Shown here one piece after another: positions 52,574 through 62,574 of a stretch of 64,000 nucleotides of DNA. The position numbers were made by a program, and so were the translations under genes. The notes beneath the pieces are model-generated. The model did no database searches and was not told the DNA's origin. It worked only from the letters and a program-made list of their open reading frames with translations. How positions within the stretch are numbered: position 1 is the first letter of the stretch; each line of letters opens with the position of its first letter. The stretch comes from an uncultured Bacteroides sp. (GTDB lineage Bacteria; Bacteroidota; Bacteroidia; Bacteroidales; Bacteroidaceae): positions 91,999 through 155,998 of the forward strand of contig CAAFTU010000071.1 of assembly GCA_900766005.1 (NCBI GenBank), given 5' to 3'.

Positions 52574-55129
52574 TTACGCAGCCTTTTTCATTTCCTTTCT
52601 TTCTCCATCCGCCTGAACAGCATACAGTTTTATGTCGTTCACGCTGATTGATGCAGGCAATTCAAAGGTGAATGAGTTTGAAAAATAAAGCAGTTTTCCG
52701 TTTCTTTTCACCTCGAAAGCTACGGCTTGTTCTCCGTTAGCTACCGTAATTTGTTTGCCGTTCTGCGTGTATGTCACCTCTTTACTGATCTTTACATTGT
52801 CTTTGAATTGGCTGTAGTACCCCACATCGCCTACTTTATAGTTCTCAATTCCCACGTCTCCGTTCTTTCTGTCTTCCAAGTAGTAGAACGCATGTTTGGG
52901 CTTCGGAAACTTTTTCATATAGTCTTTGGCTTTTTGTATCATTTCTGCCGTTACCGTGTATTGCCATTTTCCATATTGTTCAATTTGTTCATTCACAGTT
53001 TCAAAGAATCCCCACCGTTCAAAGAATTCGGTCAAGTCTTCCTGGGCAGCTTCGCTGGCCTTCATGGCAAACTTCAGTTGTCCTTCACCGGGGTTGCTTT
53101 CTGTGATGCGGTCCTCTCTCAGCAGTTTGAATAAGGTAGGCCAGAAGTCCTTCTTGTATTCACAGCGGTGGTAATAGTTCCACAGTTGCCAGTTCATGCG
53201 CATATGAATTTCCGTATCTTCATTCATATGGGTTGATGTTCCCATGTTCCACCAGGCCTGATTTTTCACCAGTCTGGCTTCTGCCAAGGCACTCAGTTCA
53301 CTGCCTCTCGAGCAATATTTGCCCAATTTATGCAACACATAATTGGAGAATAGATTGTTCGACGACTCTGTAGAACTTGGCCAGTTGATGGCTGCCTGGT
53401 GGATATGTCCAATTTCATGTGCGGGACCCCAGGCATTATCTTTCTGTGACATGACGTTCTCTTTCAAGAGGATGTCTCCCAACTTTGTCCAGGTAAATGC
53501 AATGTGTCCGCTGGTAGCCCACATGTAACTGCCTTCCGGTGAGATGGCAAAGATGTGATTGTTGAACAATTGCGGACATACATCTTCTATTCCCATCAGT
53601 TCCTGCTGCCAGCGGATGATATCATCCCACAGATTGATTGCCGACAGGATGTTGTTGGGCACAAACTCCTTCATTTTGCTGTGGTGGAAATAGAAGATAA
53701 TTTTTTCGCCTTTCACGCAGAAGTATTTGTGGGTAGCTTTGTCCAGCAACTCCTTGTACTTCTCGTCTGTCTGGTGCGATTTCAGATCGAAATATCCGGT
53801 TACAGTGCCGCATCCCGGCAATACATGAATTTTTATATTCTCAGGCTTCTCTTTCAAATCAGCGTTGTAGATGAGGAACAACTGTCCTTGTTCTTCCATA
53901 GTGAGTTTGTTGACGCCCTCCGATAGCATATAAGTGCGCCCGTTGATATCTGTTTGGTCATAGGGGGTGTCTCCGCTCATTTTTTTGTCCCAGATGCTGC
54001 GCAGGTATACGGGATGTCCGTGAGTGTCTCCTACCAGGAGAACAATCTCTTCGCCTTTGTTTACCGATATGCCCATCGGGTTGTCCAGGATGCCGTATTC
54101 TTTCGTCATCAGCTGGTTGGCCCAGTATGCAGGGTTACTGTATGCTTCATATTCATGAATACGGAACGATTTTTCGTATTCATCGTACGTGTTATTTTTC
54201 AGCTGGTTTGCCACGATTTTAAATTGTGGCGGAAGCTGGTTGATTTTCTCTTCGCTGCTATTCTCTTTCAGAGCAGAACAGGTGATATCTGTAAACACTT
54301 CCAGCAGCTGCTTGTCCAGCGTCTTGTTTTCGTTTTGTTTGTAGAATTGCATTTCCGCACAGCTCACAAAGCCTCCCAGACCGCTTTTTACGACGAAGCG
54401 CACACCGGTCAGTGCGGTTCTTTGCTTAAACGCAAGTTTCGAGGGAGATCCGCTCATGTAAAAATTGCCCTTGCAGATTTCTTTGTAATCAGTGCGGTCT
54501 TTGTTGGTACATATTTCTACGGTGAATTCTCCGAAGTTTCCGTTTCCGCTGCGTGGGTAGTAAATGAGATAGTCCACTGCTGTTCCTTCAGCAAACTCAT
54601 ATTCCAGTTTCACCGGGAACTGGGTTTTGCTCCACAGGGAGTGGTAGTGCTTGTCCGGATTCAGGTCACCGTCGTATGTGTGTTCAATGCCCCATCCCGG
54701 CTGACTTTCGCTGGCTTTGCCCCCAGTCGGTTTCACCTGTTCATCCTGTTCCACCACCAGTTCCCCTTTTTCATATTGTGTGATGGTGATGGTATAGTTT
54801 CCTGCCGGAGATTCCAGTTTCACTGTGCCTTTCCGCTGGCTCTTTTCGGTATTTTCGTTCAAATTAATAATCAAAGCCTGGTTCTTTTTATAGTCCTCTG
54901 TTTGAGATACAAACATCCATTTGTCCGATGGAATGGCTTTCCATTGGTTTTTGTTCAGATTGGTGTTGACGGGAATGCTGATGCGTTGCGCATTGGAGGG
55001 AACCTGATGATTCATACATGCCTCTTCGATACTGAAGAAGGCTTGAAGCGCTTGTTTGTCTTCATCCTTGCAGCTGCAAAAAACAAGCAGCATGCAGATA
55101 CAGAAACTGATACTTAGGAGTTTTTTCAT
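52574..55129 (-). CDS. M60-like mucin-targeting metalloprotease with BACON and discoidin domains
   Basis: 851 residues from the ATG at 55129 (MKKLLSIS); an earlier in-frame ATG adds 19 residues before the signal. Lipobox FCSC (cysteine near 20). Domains: BACON-like (about 40-122), F5/8 type C/discoidin (about 135-265), and the M60 peptidase (about 320-650) with zinc motif HEIGH at 571-575 and downstream glutamate in SSTESSN near 588. M60 proteins cleave mucin-type glycoproteins next to O-glycans. Surface lipoprotein, between the discoidin lipoprotein and YitT genes. It resembles the BT4244-type mucinase. Confidence 0.92.
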   Translation of the reverse strand: MKKLLSISFCICMLLVFCSCKDEDKQALQAFFSIEEACMNHQVPSNAQRISIPVNTNLNKNQWKAIPSDKWMFVSQTEDYKKNQALIINLNENTEKSQRKGTVKLESPAGNYTITITQYEKGELVVEQDEQVKPTGGKASESQPGWGIEHTYDGDLNPDKHYHSLWSKTQFPVKLEYEFAEGTAVDYLIYYPRSGNGNFGEFTVEICTNKDRTDYKEICKGNFYMSGSPSKLAFKQRTALTGVRFVVKSGLGGFVSCAEMQFYKQNENKTLDKQLLEVFTDITCSALKENSSEEKINQLPPQFKIVANQLKNNTYDEYEKSFRIHEYEAYSNPAYWANQLMTKEYGILDNPMGISVNKGEEIVLLVGDTHGHPVYLRSIWDKKMSGDTPYDQTDINGRTYMLSEGVNKLTMEEQGQLFLIYNADLKEKPENIKIHVLPGCGTVTGYFDLKSHQTDEKYKELLDKATHKYFCVKGEKIIFYFHHSKMKEFVPNNILSAINLWDDIIRWQQELMGIEDVCPQLFNNHIFAISPEGSYMWATSGHIAFTWTKLGDILLKENVMSQKDNAWGPAHEIGHIHQAAINWPSSTESSNNLFSNYVLHKLGKYCSRGSELSALAEARLVKNQAWWNMGTSTHMNEDTEIHMRMNWQLWNYYHRCEYKKDFWPTLFKLLREDRITESNPGEGQLKFAMKASEAAQEDLTEFFERWGFFETVNEQIEQYGKWQYTVTAEMIQKAKDYMKKFPKPKHAFYYLEDRKNGDVGIENYKVGDVGYYSQFKDNVKISKEVTYTQNGKQITVANGEQAVAFEVKRNGKLLYFSNSFTFELPASISVNDIKLYAVQADGERKEMKKAA

Positions 55130-55215
55130 GGTCAGATTTTTGTTTCTCGTTTGGAAATAAAAACAGTAGGACCGATAAAAGCTCAATCCTACTGTTCAGT
55201 TGGAAATTCTATTGT

Positions 55216-56598
55216 TTATTCACCATAGAATGTCAATTCATGCAAGTTGAAGTAAGTTGCAGTTTGGGTCATATTACCTGCTGCACTTTCCAACACTGCA
55301 AAGCGAACATGCGTGAAGCCTGTTTCGTGAGTGAAAATACTTGAACTGTACTTCATGTGTCCGCCGCCGGGCAATCCGCTCTTGATGTCTTTCCATTCAG
55401 TCCAGCTCTTGCCGTCGTTGCTGACAAACAACTTGATGTGTGTCGGTGCACCGTTTCCGTTCTCTTTGCGGGTCCAGTAGTCAAATGAAAGGCTACGGAT
55501 TGACTTTTTGATATTCACATCAATGTAGTTTCCGTATTTCTCGTCTTTCACCGCTCCGTTCCATTTTGAATGGAAATATCCTCCGCCGTTGATGTCACCG
55601 TCAATTAGACCTGCCAGTCCGGCTCCGTCATCTTCCTGAACAGAGTTGGATGATAACTGGTCTACTTTGATATTCAGCTTGTTGGGAATGTATTTGACTC
55701 CCAGCAGCAACACGTCATTTTCTTTGCTTGTCTCAAAATTTTCATTTGACAGGTTGCACAGATGCAGGGGCAATACATATTCTCCGCATGAAAGTTTGGT
55801 GCGGTCAACAGACACTGACAAAGTCATGGATGAAGCATTCAGCGGGAATGACACATGCTGTCCGTTGAATTTATAGCTGTTTTCTGGAAGCAAGGTGTAT
55901 TTGTTGTTATACTTCTTGTTAAACTCGTCAAACACTTGCTTGGCTTTTTCGTCTGATTTGACATCGAAGGTGAACTCCCATTGGTTGCTTGTCGGGAATA
56001 AAACCTCAACTTCTGCGTTCTGAGTCGCTGCATCGCCCGACGTGAAAGTTGCTCCGTTGACAAATTTGTTGCCCCCTGCCAAATTGAAGGCCAGTGCTGG
56101 CGTTTCAATATTCGGCTGGATAATCAGCAGGTTGTTTTTTACATTGCAGTCGGAACTTTCCAAACGGAGGGGAATCGCATACTTCTTTCCGGTCTGGTCC
56201 ATCAGCTTTTTGATTTCGCTAGTTTTCATCACCACTTCATCAATCTTGTAGGTTTCGTTGGCTGCGAAGTTCAATTGCGTTTCCCGAATTTCATACTTAT
56301 CCGCAGGAAGGTAAGATTCTGCCACGTTGTTGTCCGTGGCATAGGTCTTGAATTCCTCTTCTGTCATTACGGTTATATGGGCTGTAGCCGTATTCCCGCT
56401 TTCTGAGCCTCCTTTCATCACCGTGAATTTGTATACCGCATCTTCACCTGTTGTATAGAGTGAAATACGTTGCATGCCATATTGCTTGATGTTCAAAATG
56501 TGATGATATTCTGAAGGTACCAGTTCATCGTACGTTTCACAACTTGACAAAGCCAGCATACCACATACCAAGCATGAAAATATTGTTGAATTTCTCAT
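55216..56598 (-). CDS. DUF1735/discoidin-domain surface glycan-binding lipoprotein
   Basis: 460 residues. Lipobox LSSC (cysteine near 20). Two DUF1735-like beta-sandwich repeats (about 35-155 and 170-300), each with a Y-x-LLPEN/YLPADKY-type strand, and a C-terminal F5/8 type C domain (about 315-458; HSKWNGA, SLSFDYWTRKENGNGAPTHI, FTHVRFAV). This is the position and layout of surface glycan-binding proteins. It would bind mucin glycans beside SusD. 21 bp after susD. Confidence 0.86.
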   Translation of the reverse strand: MRNSTIFSCLVCGMLALSSCETYDELVPSEYHHILNIKQYGMQRISLYTTGEDAVYKFTVMKGGSESGNTATAHITVMTEEEFKTYATDNNVAESYLPADKYEIRETQLNFAANETYKIDEVVMKTSEIKKLMDQTGKKYAIPLRLESSDCNVKNNLLIIQPNIETPALAFNLAGGNKFVNGATFTSGDAATQNAEVEVLFPTSNQWEFTFDVKSDEKAKQVFDEFNKKYNNKYTLLPENSYKFNGQHVSFPLNASSMTLSVSVDRTKLSCGEYVLPLHLCNLSNENFETSKENDVLLLGVKYIPNKLNIKVDQLSSNSVQEDDGAGLAGLIDGDINGGGYFHSKWNGAVKDEKYGNYIDVNIKKSIRSLSFDYWTRKENGNGAPTHIKLFVSNDGKSWTEWKDIKSGLPGGGHMKYSSSIFTHETGFTHVRFAVLESAAGNMTQTATYFNLHELTFYGE

Positions 56599-56619
56599 TG
56601 TTTTTTGTCTATATAATTA

Positions 56620-58533
56620 TTAATAACCAGGGAATTGAACGAACTGAGGACCTTTATAGATTTCATTTTCAAACACCGGTGAAACGTACATGCGGTTGTG
56701 CCAAGCAAACTGCTGGCTGATGACTACCGGTTTGTTGAACTCTTCAAAAGTCGGGTCCTTTTTCTGCAAAGCGTTTAGTCCCATGCGTACTCCGTAGCTC
56801 ATGGTTTCAGGTGCAATCATCCAGCGGCGGATGTCGAAGAATCGGTGACCTTCCATCCAAAGTTCATTGTTGCGTTCGTTTTGTACCCATTCCATCAGTG
56901 TGTGACCTTTCAAGTCGCTTTCTGTCAATTCTTTCACTCCTGCCCGTTTGCGGATGACATTCAAGTTCTTTAAAGCATTAGTCTTGTCATCTAATGCAGC
57001 ATAACATTCTGCCAGGTTCAGATACAATTCTGCCAGACGAATGACAGGTCTGGGTTTTGAATCATTCTGTTCTCCACCCGGAGTATGACGGAAGTTGGCA
57101 GGGAAGAACTTCTGGTTCAAGAATCCGGTTTCACAGTTGTCGCGGTTGAACAGATCCGGATTGTAACCATGCATTTGAGAATTTCTCATTTCCAGACGGA
57201 GCGGCTTTCCGTCTGCCAACTGGTTTCCGAAGTCACCATCGTCGAATCCTACCCAAGCATAGTATCTGGGTTCGCGGTCTACATTGAATTTGATGATGTT
57301 TTCACGGTCTGCAATACCGGCCGACTGATAATACTTCGCATCTTTCCAGTCATCCATCGTTGTTCCGTCTTCTTTGTAGAAACGGGCCAGTGCATTCAGG
57401 GTAGGAGAAATGCCCGACCATCCGCCTTTCCAGGTGCCTTGGTTGTTCTTGATGGTGCGGTGGGGCAGCGAGCCGGCAATATAGTTGCCTTGATCGGCAA
57501 GTCCCCAGATGGTTTCAGTATTTCCTTCGTTTACACGGGTTGTGACCATATAACGCATCAGCATGACTCGCTTCAAGAAATCTTTGTTCTTTTCAGCTTC
57601 AGCTCCTACGGTCGGTTTGTTGGGCACAAACGGCAGGTCCACTTTCTGCTGTTCTCTCAGCTGTTCCGACTGTTCAAGCGTAAACAACTTGTGTCCGGCA
57701 TCTTCTGCTTCCTTCAACGCTGCTTGACATGCAGATAAAGCTGTGCGCCATTTTTCTTCGCTGTAGTTCATGCTTACGAGTTCCATGCCATAGCCCGGAG
57801 TTTCGAAGTTCTTGTTTTTCCAGTCTCTGAACGGAAATCCGCCGTTCCACAATTTTGATGCTGCATAGAGTCTCATGCGTGCCTGCAAAGCTTTGGCCAT
57901 CGGTCGGGTGGCGCGTCCCCAGTCGTCTCCGCTACGTGTTTCGGGCAGATTGTGATAAGCTTCTTCAAACTTGTTGCAGCACCAGTCTGTCACATAGTCG
58001 TAGTGGCTTCTGCCTGGGAACTCGCTTGCCGGAGTGTCTTGGGCAATGTAGTGGTCGTTGATAGGGCAAGGACCATATTGAAACAATACCTGCATGTGAT
58101 AGTAAGCCAGCAGGAAGTCGATTTCGGCTTTCATGGTCACCTTTTCTTCTTCCGTGATAGCACGGGCATGCGGAAGTTCTTTCATGAAAAGGTGACATTG
58201 ACCGATAAAGCGGTAGTACGAACCCCAGCGCCATCCATCCGCAAGGTTGGCGGCTTCATTCAGGTTCCATTGAACCTTCTGTCCGCCTGTTTGCCAAAGG
58301 CGCGGCAACACATACTCGTCGCTTCCCATTTCCAGTCCTTCATAGTTCATCGGATTAATCACCCCTCCGTAGCAGGAGTAAAGAAATCCCAATGTCGCAG
58401 CCCGGTCTTTGTTGGCATCTTGCAAGTCGGGTTGTTCGGGTGGAACCACATCCAAATAATCACAAGAAGTCATGCTGCAAGCCATCGCCAACGACAGGAG
58501 TGCAATATTTGATAATCTGCTGAAAAATTTCAT
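56620..58533 (-). CDS. SusD/RagB-family outer-membrane lipoprotein
   Basis: 637 residues, long for the family. Lipobox MTSC (cysteine near 24) then DYLDVVPPEQPDL. TPR region with EIDFLLAYYHMQVLFQYGPCP near 122; C-terminal LAECYAALDDKTNALKNLNVIRKRAGV and NERNNELWMEGHRFFDIRRWM are canonical SusD. It caps the SusC channel and binds the mucin glycan. 26 bp after susC. Confidence 0.95.
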   Translation of the reverse strand: MKFFSRLSNIALLSLAMACSMTSCDYLDVVPPEQPDLQDANKDRAATLGFLYSCYGGVINPMNYEGLEMGSDEYVLPRLWQTGGQKVQWNLNEAANLADGWRWGSYYRFIGQCHLFMKELPHARAITEEEKVTMKAEIDFLLAYYHMQVLFQYGPCPINDHYIAQDTPASEFPGRSHYDYVTDWCCNKFEEAYHNLPETRSGDDWGRATRPMAKALQARMRLYAASKLWNGGFPFRDWKNKNFETPGYGMELVSMNYSEEKWRTALSACQAALKEAEDAGHKLFTLEQSEQLREQQKVDLPFVPNKPTVGAEAEKNKDFLKRVMLMRYMVTTRVNEGNTETIWGLADQGNYIAGSLPHRTIKNNQGTWKGGWSGISPTLNALARFYKEDGTTMDDWKDAKYYQSAGIADRENIIKFNVDREPRYYAWVGFDDGDFGNQLADGKPLRLEMRNSQMHGYNPDLFNRDNCETGFLNQKFFPANFRHTPGGEQNDSKPRPVIRLAELYLNLAECYAALDDKTNALKNLNVIRKRAGVKELTESDLKGHTLMEWVQNERNNELWMEGHRFFDIRRWMIAPETMSYGVRMGLNALQKKDPTFEEFNKPVVISQQFAWHNRMYVSPVFENEIYKGPQFVQFPGY

Positions 58534-58559
58534 AATTTATTCTTTGTTCTTAAGGTTTA

Positions 58560-61500
58560 TTAAAAGGTTAATTGAGCACCGATACAGAAGGTACGCTGCA
58601 AGGGATAGCTGTTCCATGCCAATTCAGGATCCCATAATTTGAACGGACTGAACACGGCCAGGTTGTTTCCTGTAAAGTACAGACGTACGTGGTCGAAACG
58701 GTATCCGATTTCAAGTGTTTTGAAACGCAAGAAGTTACCGTTGCGGATCCAATAGGTGCTGGATTGGTTGTTGTTGCGCATCTGTGAATCGTTCAAGCCC
58801 AAACGCGGGTAGCTTGCATTGGGATTCGGGTTCGCTTCTGTCCAGCGGTTTTCTGCAACGAATTTCATCGCGTTCCAGTCGTTTTCTCCAAACGGATGCA
58901 AGCCGTTGATGTCGATATCGCGCATAGCAGAACCGTTGAAGAAGACACCGAAGTTAAAGCGTTTCCAGTCGATATTGAGTCCGAAACCGTATTGGATGCG
59001 GGGCATACCCGCTGTTTTGGAAATCATCACCTGGTCTTTGCTGTCAATGATACCGTTACCGTCGATATCGCGGTATTTGATATCACCGGGCATCGGTTTG
59101 CTTCCCAGGTTTTGTGTCGGACTGTTGTCTATTTCTTCTTGGCTTTGGAACAGACCTTCTGCAATGTAGCCGGTTCTGCGATTCAGCGGTTTTCCAGTAG
59201 AAGTCTGCCATACGTATGGATAGATAGGCTCATCCAAGTCTACGTATTTGTTTTGTGTGTAGGTGAATGTGCCGCGGAAATCCATCGTGAGGTCTTTCGT
59301 GAGCTGCTTGCGCCAGTTCGTACTGAATTCATATCCCCAGTTGTCCACTTTACCCTTGTTCGACCAGGGTTTTGCTTCATGGAATCCCAGTGACTGAGGC
59401 CAGGCTTCGCGGTGGAGCAAGATGTTGTATCGTTTGTCATAGAAGAAGTCGAATGTGACACTCAGTTCTCTGAAAAGTTCCAGGTCAAATCCAACGTCAA
59501 GTTTCTTCACACGTTCCCATCCGCCGTTCTGCACAGCCCATTGTTTCACAACCGGACCGTAGTAGCCTACATTCAGGTTTTCACCGGTGATGAAGCCTGG
59601 TCGGCCATCGCCAGTCACCTGCACATTGTCAATGTAGAGGAAGTGGGGAGAATCTGCACCACCGGTTTCGTCGCTACCTACCAAACCATAAGAACCTCTC
59701 AGTTTCAATGAGGTAACGATGTTGCTCAGTGGTTCAAAGAATTTTTCGTTGGACACTAACCATCCCAAAGATACAGCCGGGAAGAATTCAAAGCGGTCGC
59801 CTTTGGCCAAACGTTCGGTACCGTTATAACCGAAGTTGAATTCCAGCAAGTAGCGTTGGTCATAATCGTATGTGAAACGTCCGGACAGACCTTGGTTGCG
59901 GCTGGGCAATACATCCACCTTATATTCACGTTGGGTGTAGAGCAACATACCGCCCACATTGTGTTTGCCGAATCTGCGGGCATAGTCGACGGTGAACTGG
60001 AAGAAGAACGTATTGTCACCTCCCTTACTGATGTCGGATTGTGCAATATAGTCGGTTCCCGATGTGCCGATGCGTTCCAGTTCGTACGCCTGAGTGGCAG
60101 GATCGAAACTGCCCGGTTTCACCTGGTAGAAGTAAGGCTCGATGCTGCGGTCGTATTGGTTGAATGACCAGTTCTTGAAATTGATCAATGCAGTAGCCTT
60201 CAAACCTTTGGTGATAAAATCAAAGTTCTGTGTGATTTTCAGTGAAGTGTTGATCACATTTTCCTGGCGATTCTTGAATGAGGTATTCATGAATGCATAC
60301 GGGTTTTCCATCAAGGTAGTACCCGTGCGGTAAGCGTTACCGAAGCGTGGATGTTCGTCGCCTTCCTGTGCCGGGAATATGGCAGGGAAGCTCACCGGAT
60401 TGGTTGAACGCGCTTTGGCAAACAAATCGCTGGGGACGTAGTTAGGACCGTTGTTGTTGGAAATCTGTGCATTCATTCTCAAGTCGATCGTTGTACTGCG
60501 AGTCAGTTTGTATCGGATGTTGTTTTGGAAATTATAAGACCAGTTGTTGATGTTGTTGTCGAAAGAATAGAATTTTTTCGTATTCAGCAATCCTGTGTCG
60601 TGGTTGGCCTGAATACTCATATAGTAGGTTGCTTTTGACCCACCACCCGATACGTTGATGTTTGCCCGCTGGCTCATGGCCATCTTCTTGAACATCAAAT
60701 CTGCCCAGTCTACACTTGGATATACCAGCGGATTGATTCCGGCCCGTGTGTTGTCAATAATGTCTTGGCTGTAGCGTTGAGAGGCGTGAGGATCGCGGGT
60801 TAGTTGTGCTTCGTTGTACATTTCCATCCAGGTGGCACCGTCAACGAATTCCGGAAAACGGTCCATTACGTTGAACGAGTTTTCAATGCTCACATTCACT
60901 TTTGTCTTTTCGTTTTCCTTACCGGTTTTTGTGGTAACCAACATCACACCGTTGGCACCGCGCGCACCGTAGATAGCTGTGGCAGAAGCATCCTTCAGGA
61001 TAGAGAAACTTTCAATGGTTTCTGCAGGGATTTTATTCAGGTCGGCTGCTGAGATTTCAACGTCATCCAGCATAATCAGCGGAGTGGCACGGCCGCCGAA
61101 TGTTCCGATACCACGGATATAAAAGTTGGCAGCTTCTCCAGGAGCTCCACTGCTGGTTGTAGAAACGACACCCGCCAGTTTACCGGCAAATGAGTTGGTC
61201 AGTGAAGAAGTAGGAGAGGCCAGTGCCATACCTTTGACCGATGTAATAGCTCCGGTGACACTCACTTTTTTCTGTGTACCTGCACCTACTACAACGACTT
61301 CGCTCAGAAGCTCGTTTTCAGTTTCCAATTTAATGTTCAGAATACCCAAGTCTTCCACCGGCACTTCTTTGGTCTTGTAGCCCACGTAGCTGATTTGAAG
61401 GACATCTTTGCTGGTAACCGACAATGAAAAATCACCGTCCATACCAGAAATTGTACCTGTGGCTTGACCTTTAATTTTGATTGTTGCTCCAATCACAGGA

Positions 61501-61703
61501 GTTCCATCGATTGCATCAGTGATGACACCGGTGATTGTTCTTTTCTTGGGAGTTGCTTTTCCTTGCATTGTGGCTTCTTTTATCACCGTCTCGGTGTTGT
61601 CTGCTGCCCATGCTGTTGAAAAGGGTGCTGAAAACATCAGCATACCTGATGTAAGCAACATGCTCCCCATTTTCAGAGAAAAATGATAATCTTTGAAATT
61701 CAT
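58560..61703 (-). CDS. SusC/RagA-family TonB-linked outer-membrane transporter
   Basis: 1047 residues. Signal peptide to about 34 (AWA), carboxypeptidase-regulatory-like domain (about 55-135, GVITDAIDGTPVIGATIKIKG), then plug (about 137-245, EVVVVGAGTQKKVSVTGAI, ILKDASATAIYGARGANGV) and beta barrel ending CIGAQLTF. No STN domain, so no direct FecA-type sigma signalling is expected. It imports O-glycan fragments. First gene of the minus-strand locus; GH109 upstream is separated by the tRNA gene and array B. Confidence 0.95.
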   Translation of the reverse strand: MNFKDYHFSLKMGSMLLTSGMLMFSAPFSTAWAADNTETVIKEATMQGKATPKKRTITGVITDAIDGTPVIGATIKIKGQATGTISGMDGDFSLSVTSKDVLQISYVGYKTKEVPVEDLGILNIKLETENELLSEVVVVGAGTQKKVSVTGAITSVKGMALASPTSSLTNSFAGKLAGVVSTTSSGAPGEAANFYIRGIGTFGGRATPLIMLDDVEISAADLNKIPAETIESFSILKDASATAIYGARGANGVMLVTTKTGKENEKTKVNVSIENSFNVMDRFPEFVDGATWMEMYNEAQLTRDPHASQRYSQDIIDNTRAGINPLVYPSVDWADLMFKKMAMSQRANINVSGGGSKATYYMSIQANHDTGLLNTKKFYSFDNNINNWSYNFQNNIRYKLTRSTTIDLRMNAQISNNNGPNYVPSDLFAKARSTNPVSFPAIFPAQEGDEHPRFGNAYRTGTTLMENPYAFMNTSFKNRQENVINTSLKITQNFDFITKGLKATALINFKNWSFNQYDRSIEPYFYQVKPGSFDPATQAYELERIGTSGTDYIAQSDISKGGDNTFFFQFTVDYARRFGKHNVGGMLLYTQREYKVDVLPSRNQGLSGRFTYDYDQRYLLEFNFGYNGTERLAKGDRFEFFPAVSLGWLVSNEKFFEPLSNIVTSLKLRGSYGLVGSDETGGADSPHFLYIDNVQVTGDGRPGFITGENLNVGYYGPVVKQWAVQNGGWERVKKLDVGFDLELFRELSVTFDFFYDKRYNILLHREAWPQSLGFHEAKPWSNKGKVDNWGYEFSTNWRKQLTKDLTMDFRGTFTYTQNKYVDLDEPIYPYVWQTSTGKPLNRRTGYIAEGLFQSQEEIDNSPTQNLGSKPMPGDIKYRDIDGNGIIDSKDQVMISKTAGMPRIQYGFGLNIDWKRFNFGVFFNGSAMRDIDINGLHPFGENDWNAMKFVAENRWTEANPNPNASYPRLGLNDSQMRNNNQSSTYWIRNGNFLRFKTLEIGYRFDHVRLYFTGNNLAVFSPFKLWDPELAWNSYPLQRTFCIGAQLTF

Positions 61704-61747
61704 GAATTTTAAAGTTAAGGGTTTAACATAGGTCTTAATTTCCGTCG

Positions 61748-61755
61748 CAAAGATA
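61748..61755 (-). promoter_or_regulatory. -7 element of the mucin susC operon
   Basis: TATCTTTG on the minus strand, 45 bases before the susC ATG. No good -33 TTTG at 19 bases, so an activator may be needed. Confidence 0.6.
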
Positions 61756-62276
61756 TGTGTTTTTGAAAGCAGAAATGTATAAAATCTTCATTATTTTTGT
61801 GTTAAATTACTCTTCTTATATTATGTCATCCGTTTGCGAAAACAGTTAGCAGAATGTAAATTGTGATTTTCTTTCTCTAGGTTTGAAAAGGTTGGATTTC
61901 TATCAAAATGTTATCGTGCCGAAAGTCTTTAATAAAGGACTGTTTATTATGTTAATTTATTTATTTTTTCTTTATTTGTTAAGTGTAATTTGGTTTGTCG
62001 CTTTTTTGCACTTGTCTTTGTAGATGTGTCTGTTTCACGGACGGTCGACAGCTGTCAGCTGATTGGGAGTCTATAAATGTAAGGTTCATCTTATTGTATA
62101 TGATAATCAGCTGATTAGACTGAAGTGTGAATGATGCATTCTCTTATTCTGATTGGATGGGTGGTGAAAGATAAGCCATGTGATTGTGTGGCTTGTTGAT
62201 ATTTTGTTCCAAAAGAAACACCAGTAGAATCAGTGGTTTGTGCAAGATGATAAATAAGGGGGCACATGGTGTGTTC
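61756..62276. other. Regulatory-looking gap upstream of susC with palindromes
   Basis: No gene. It contains the 14-bp perfect palindrome TAATCAGCTGATTA (62104-62117) and the overlapping GACAGCTGTC (62047-62056) and TCAGCTGA (62055-62062). The shared CAGCTGA core could be an operator. The minus-strand frame spanning 62144-62566 runs through the tRNA and array B and is not a gene. Confidence 0.5.
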
Positions 62277-62446
62277 AATAGTGGCAAGTTAGCTAGTCTA
62301 AAGTGGCAGTTTAGGTGTTCTAAAGTGGCGGTTTCTGTCATGTAAACCATATGGTTTGTATGATGAAAACCATATGGTTTTCGGGTCGTAAAGCTTAGCT
62401 TTATAAAGGAAAAAGCTAAGCTTTCTGAGAGCGAAAGCTTAGCTTT
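62277..62446. repeat. Tandem array of 13-14 bp units with strict 9-bp spacers (array B)
   Basis: Eight units: AATAGTGGCAAGTT (62277), AAAGTGGCAGTTT (62300), AAAGTGGCGGTTT (62322), AAACCATATGGTTT (62344 and 62367), AAAGCTTAGCTTT (62390), AAAGCTAAGCTTT (62412), AAAGCTTAGCTTT (62434). Unit length is 13 or 14 and every one of the seven spacers is 9 bases, so start-to-start distance is 22 or 23. All begin AAA or AAT and end TT. Unit sequences change from pair to pair; spacers are unrelated in sequence. The array ends 12 bp from the tRNA-Tyr 3' end. Confidence 0.92.
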
Positions 62447-62457
62447 GTAAGAGAGGG

Positions 62458-62540
62458 TGGGCAAAGATGGATTCGAACCACCGAAGGCGTAAGCCAGCAG
62501 ATTTACAGTCTGCCCCATTTGGCCACTCTGGTATTTGCCC
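62458..62540 (-). tRNA. tRNA-Tyr (GTA)
   Basis: 83 bases on the minus strand. Acceptor GGGCAAA pairs with TTTGCCC, discriminator A, anticodon stem GCAGA/TCTGC around CTGTAAA with anticodon GTA, a long variable arm (GGCTTACGCC region) as in bacterial tRNA-Tyr, and T loop TTCGAAT. CCA is not encoded. Confidence 0.97.
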
Positions 62541-62574
62541 GTTTGCTTAGAGAGTTGTTTTCTCAATTGCGGCG

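Noticed and set aside
53954..55117. Long plus-strand frame of 387 codons opposite the M60 gene
   Set aside because: Antisense shadow of a well-supported metalloprotease; no motif of its own. Similar shadows lie opposite prfA (30108-31151) and the GH2 gene (48575-49567).
62277..62446. CRISPR array
   Set aside because: Units of 13-14 bp with 9-bp spacers and changing unit sequences do not fit any CRISPR, and there are no cas genes.
62144..62566. Minus-strand protein of 140 residues
   Set aside because: It runs through the tRNA-Tyr gene and array B and has no protein features.
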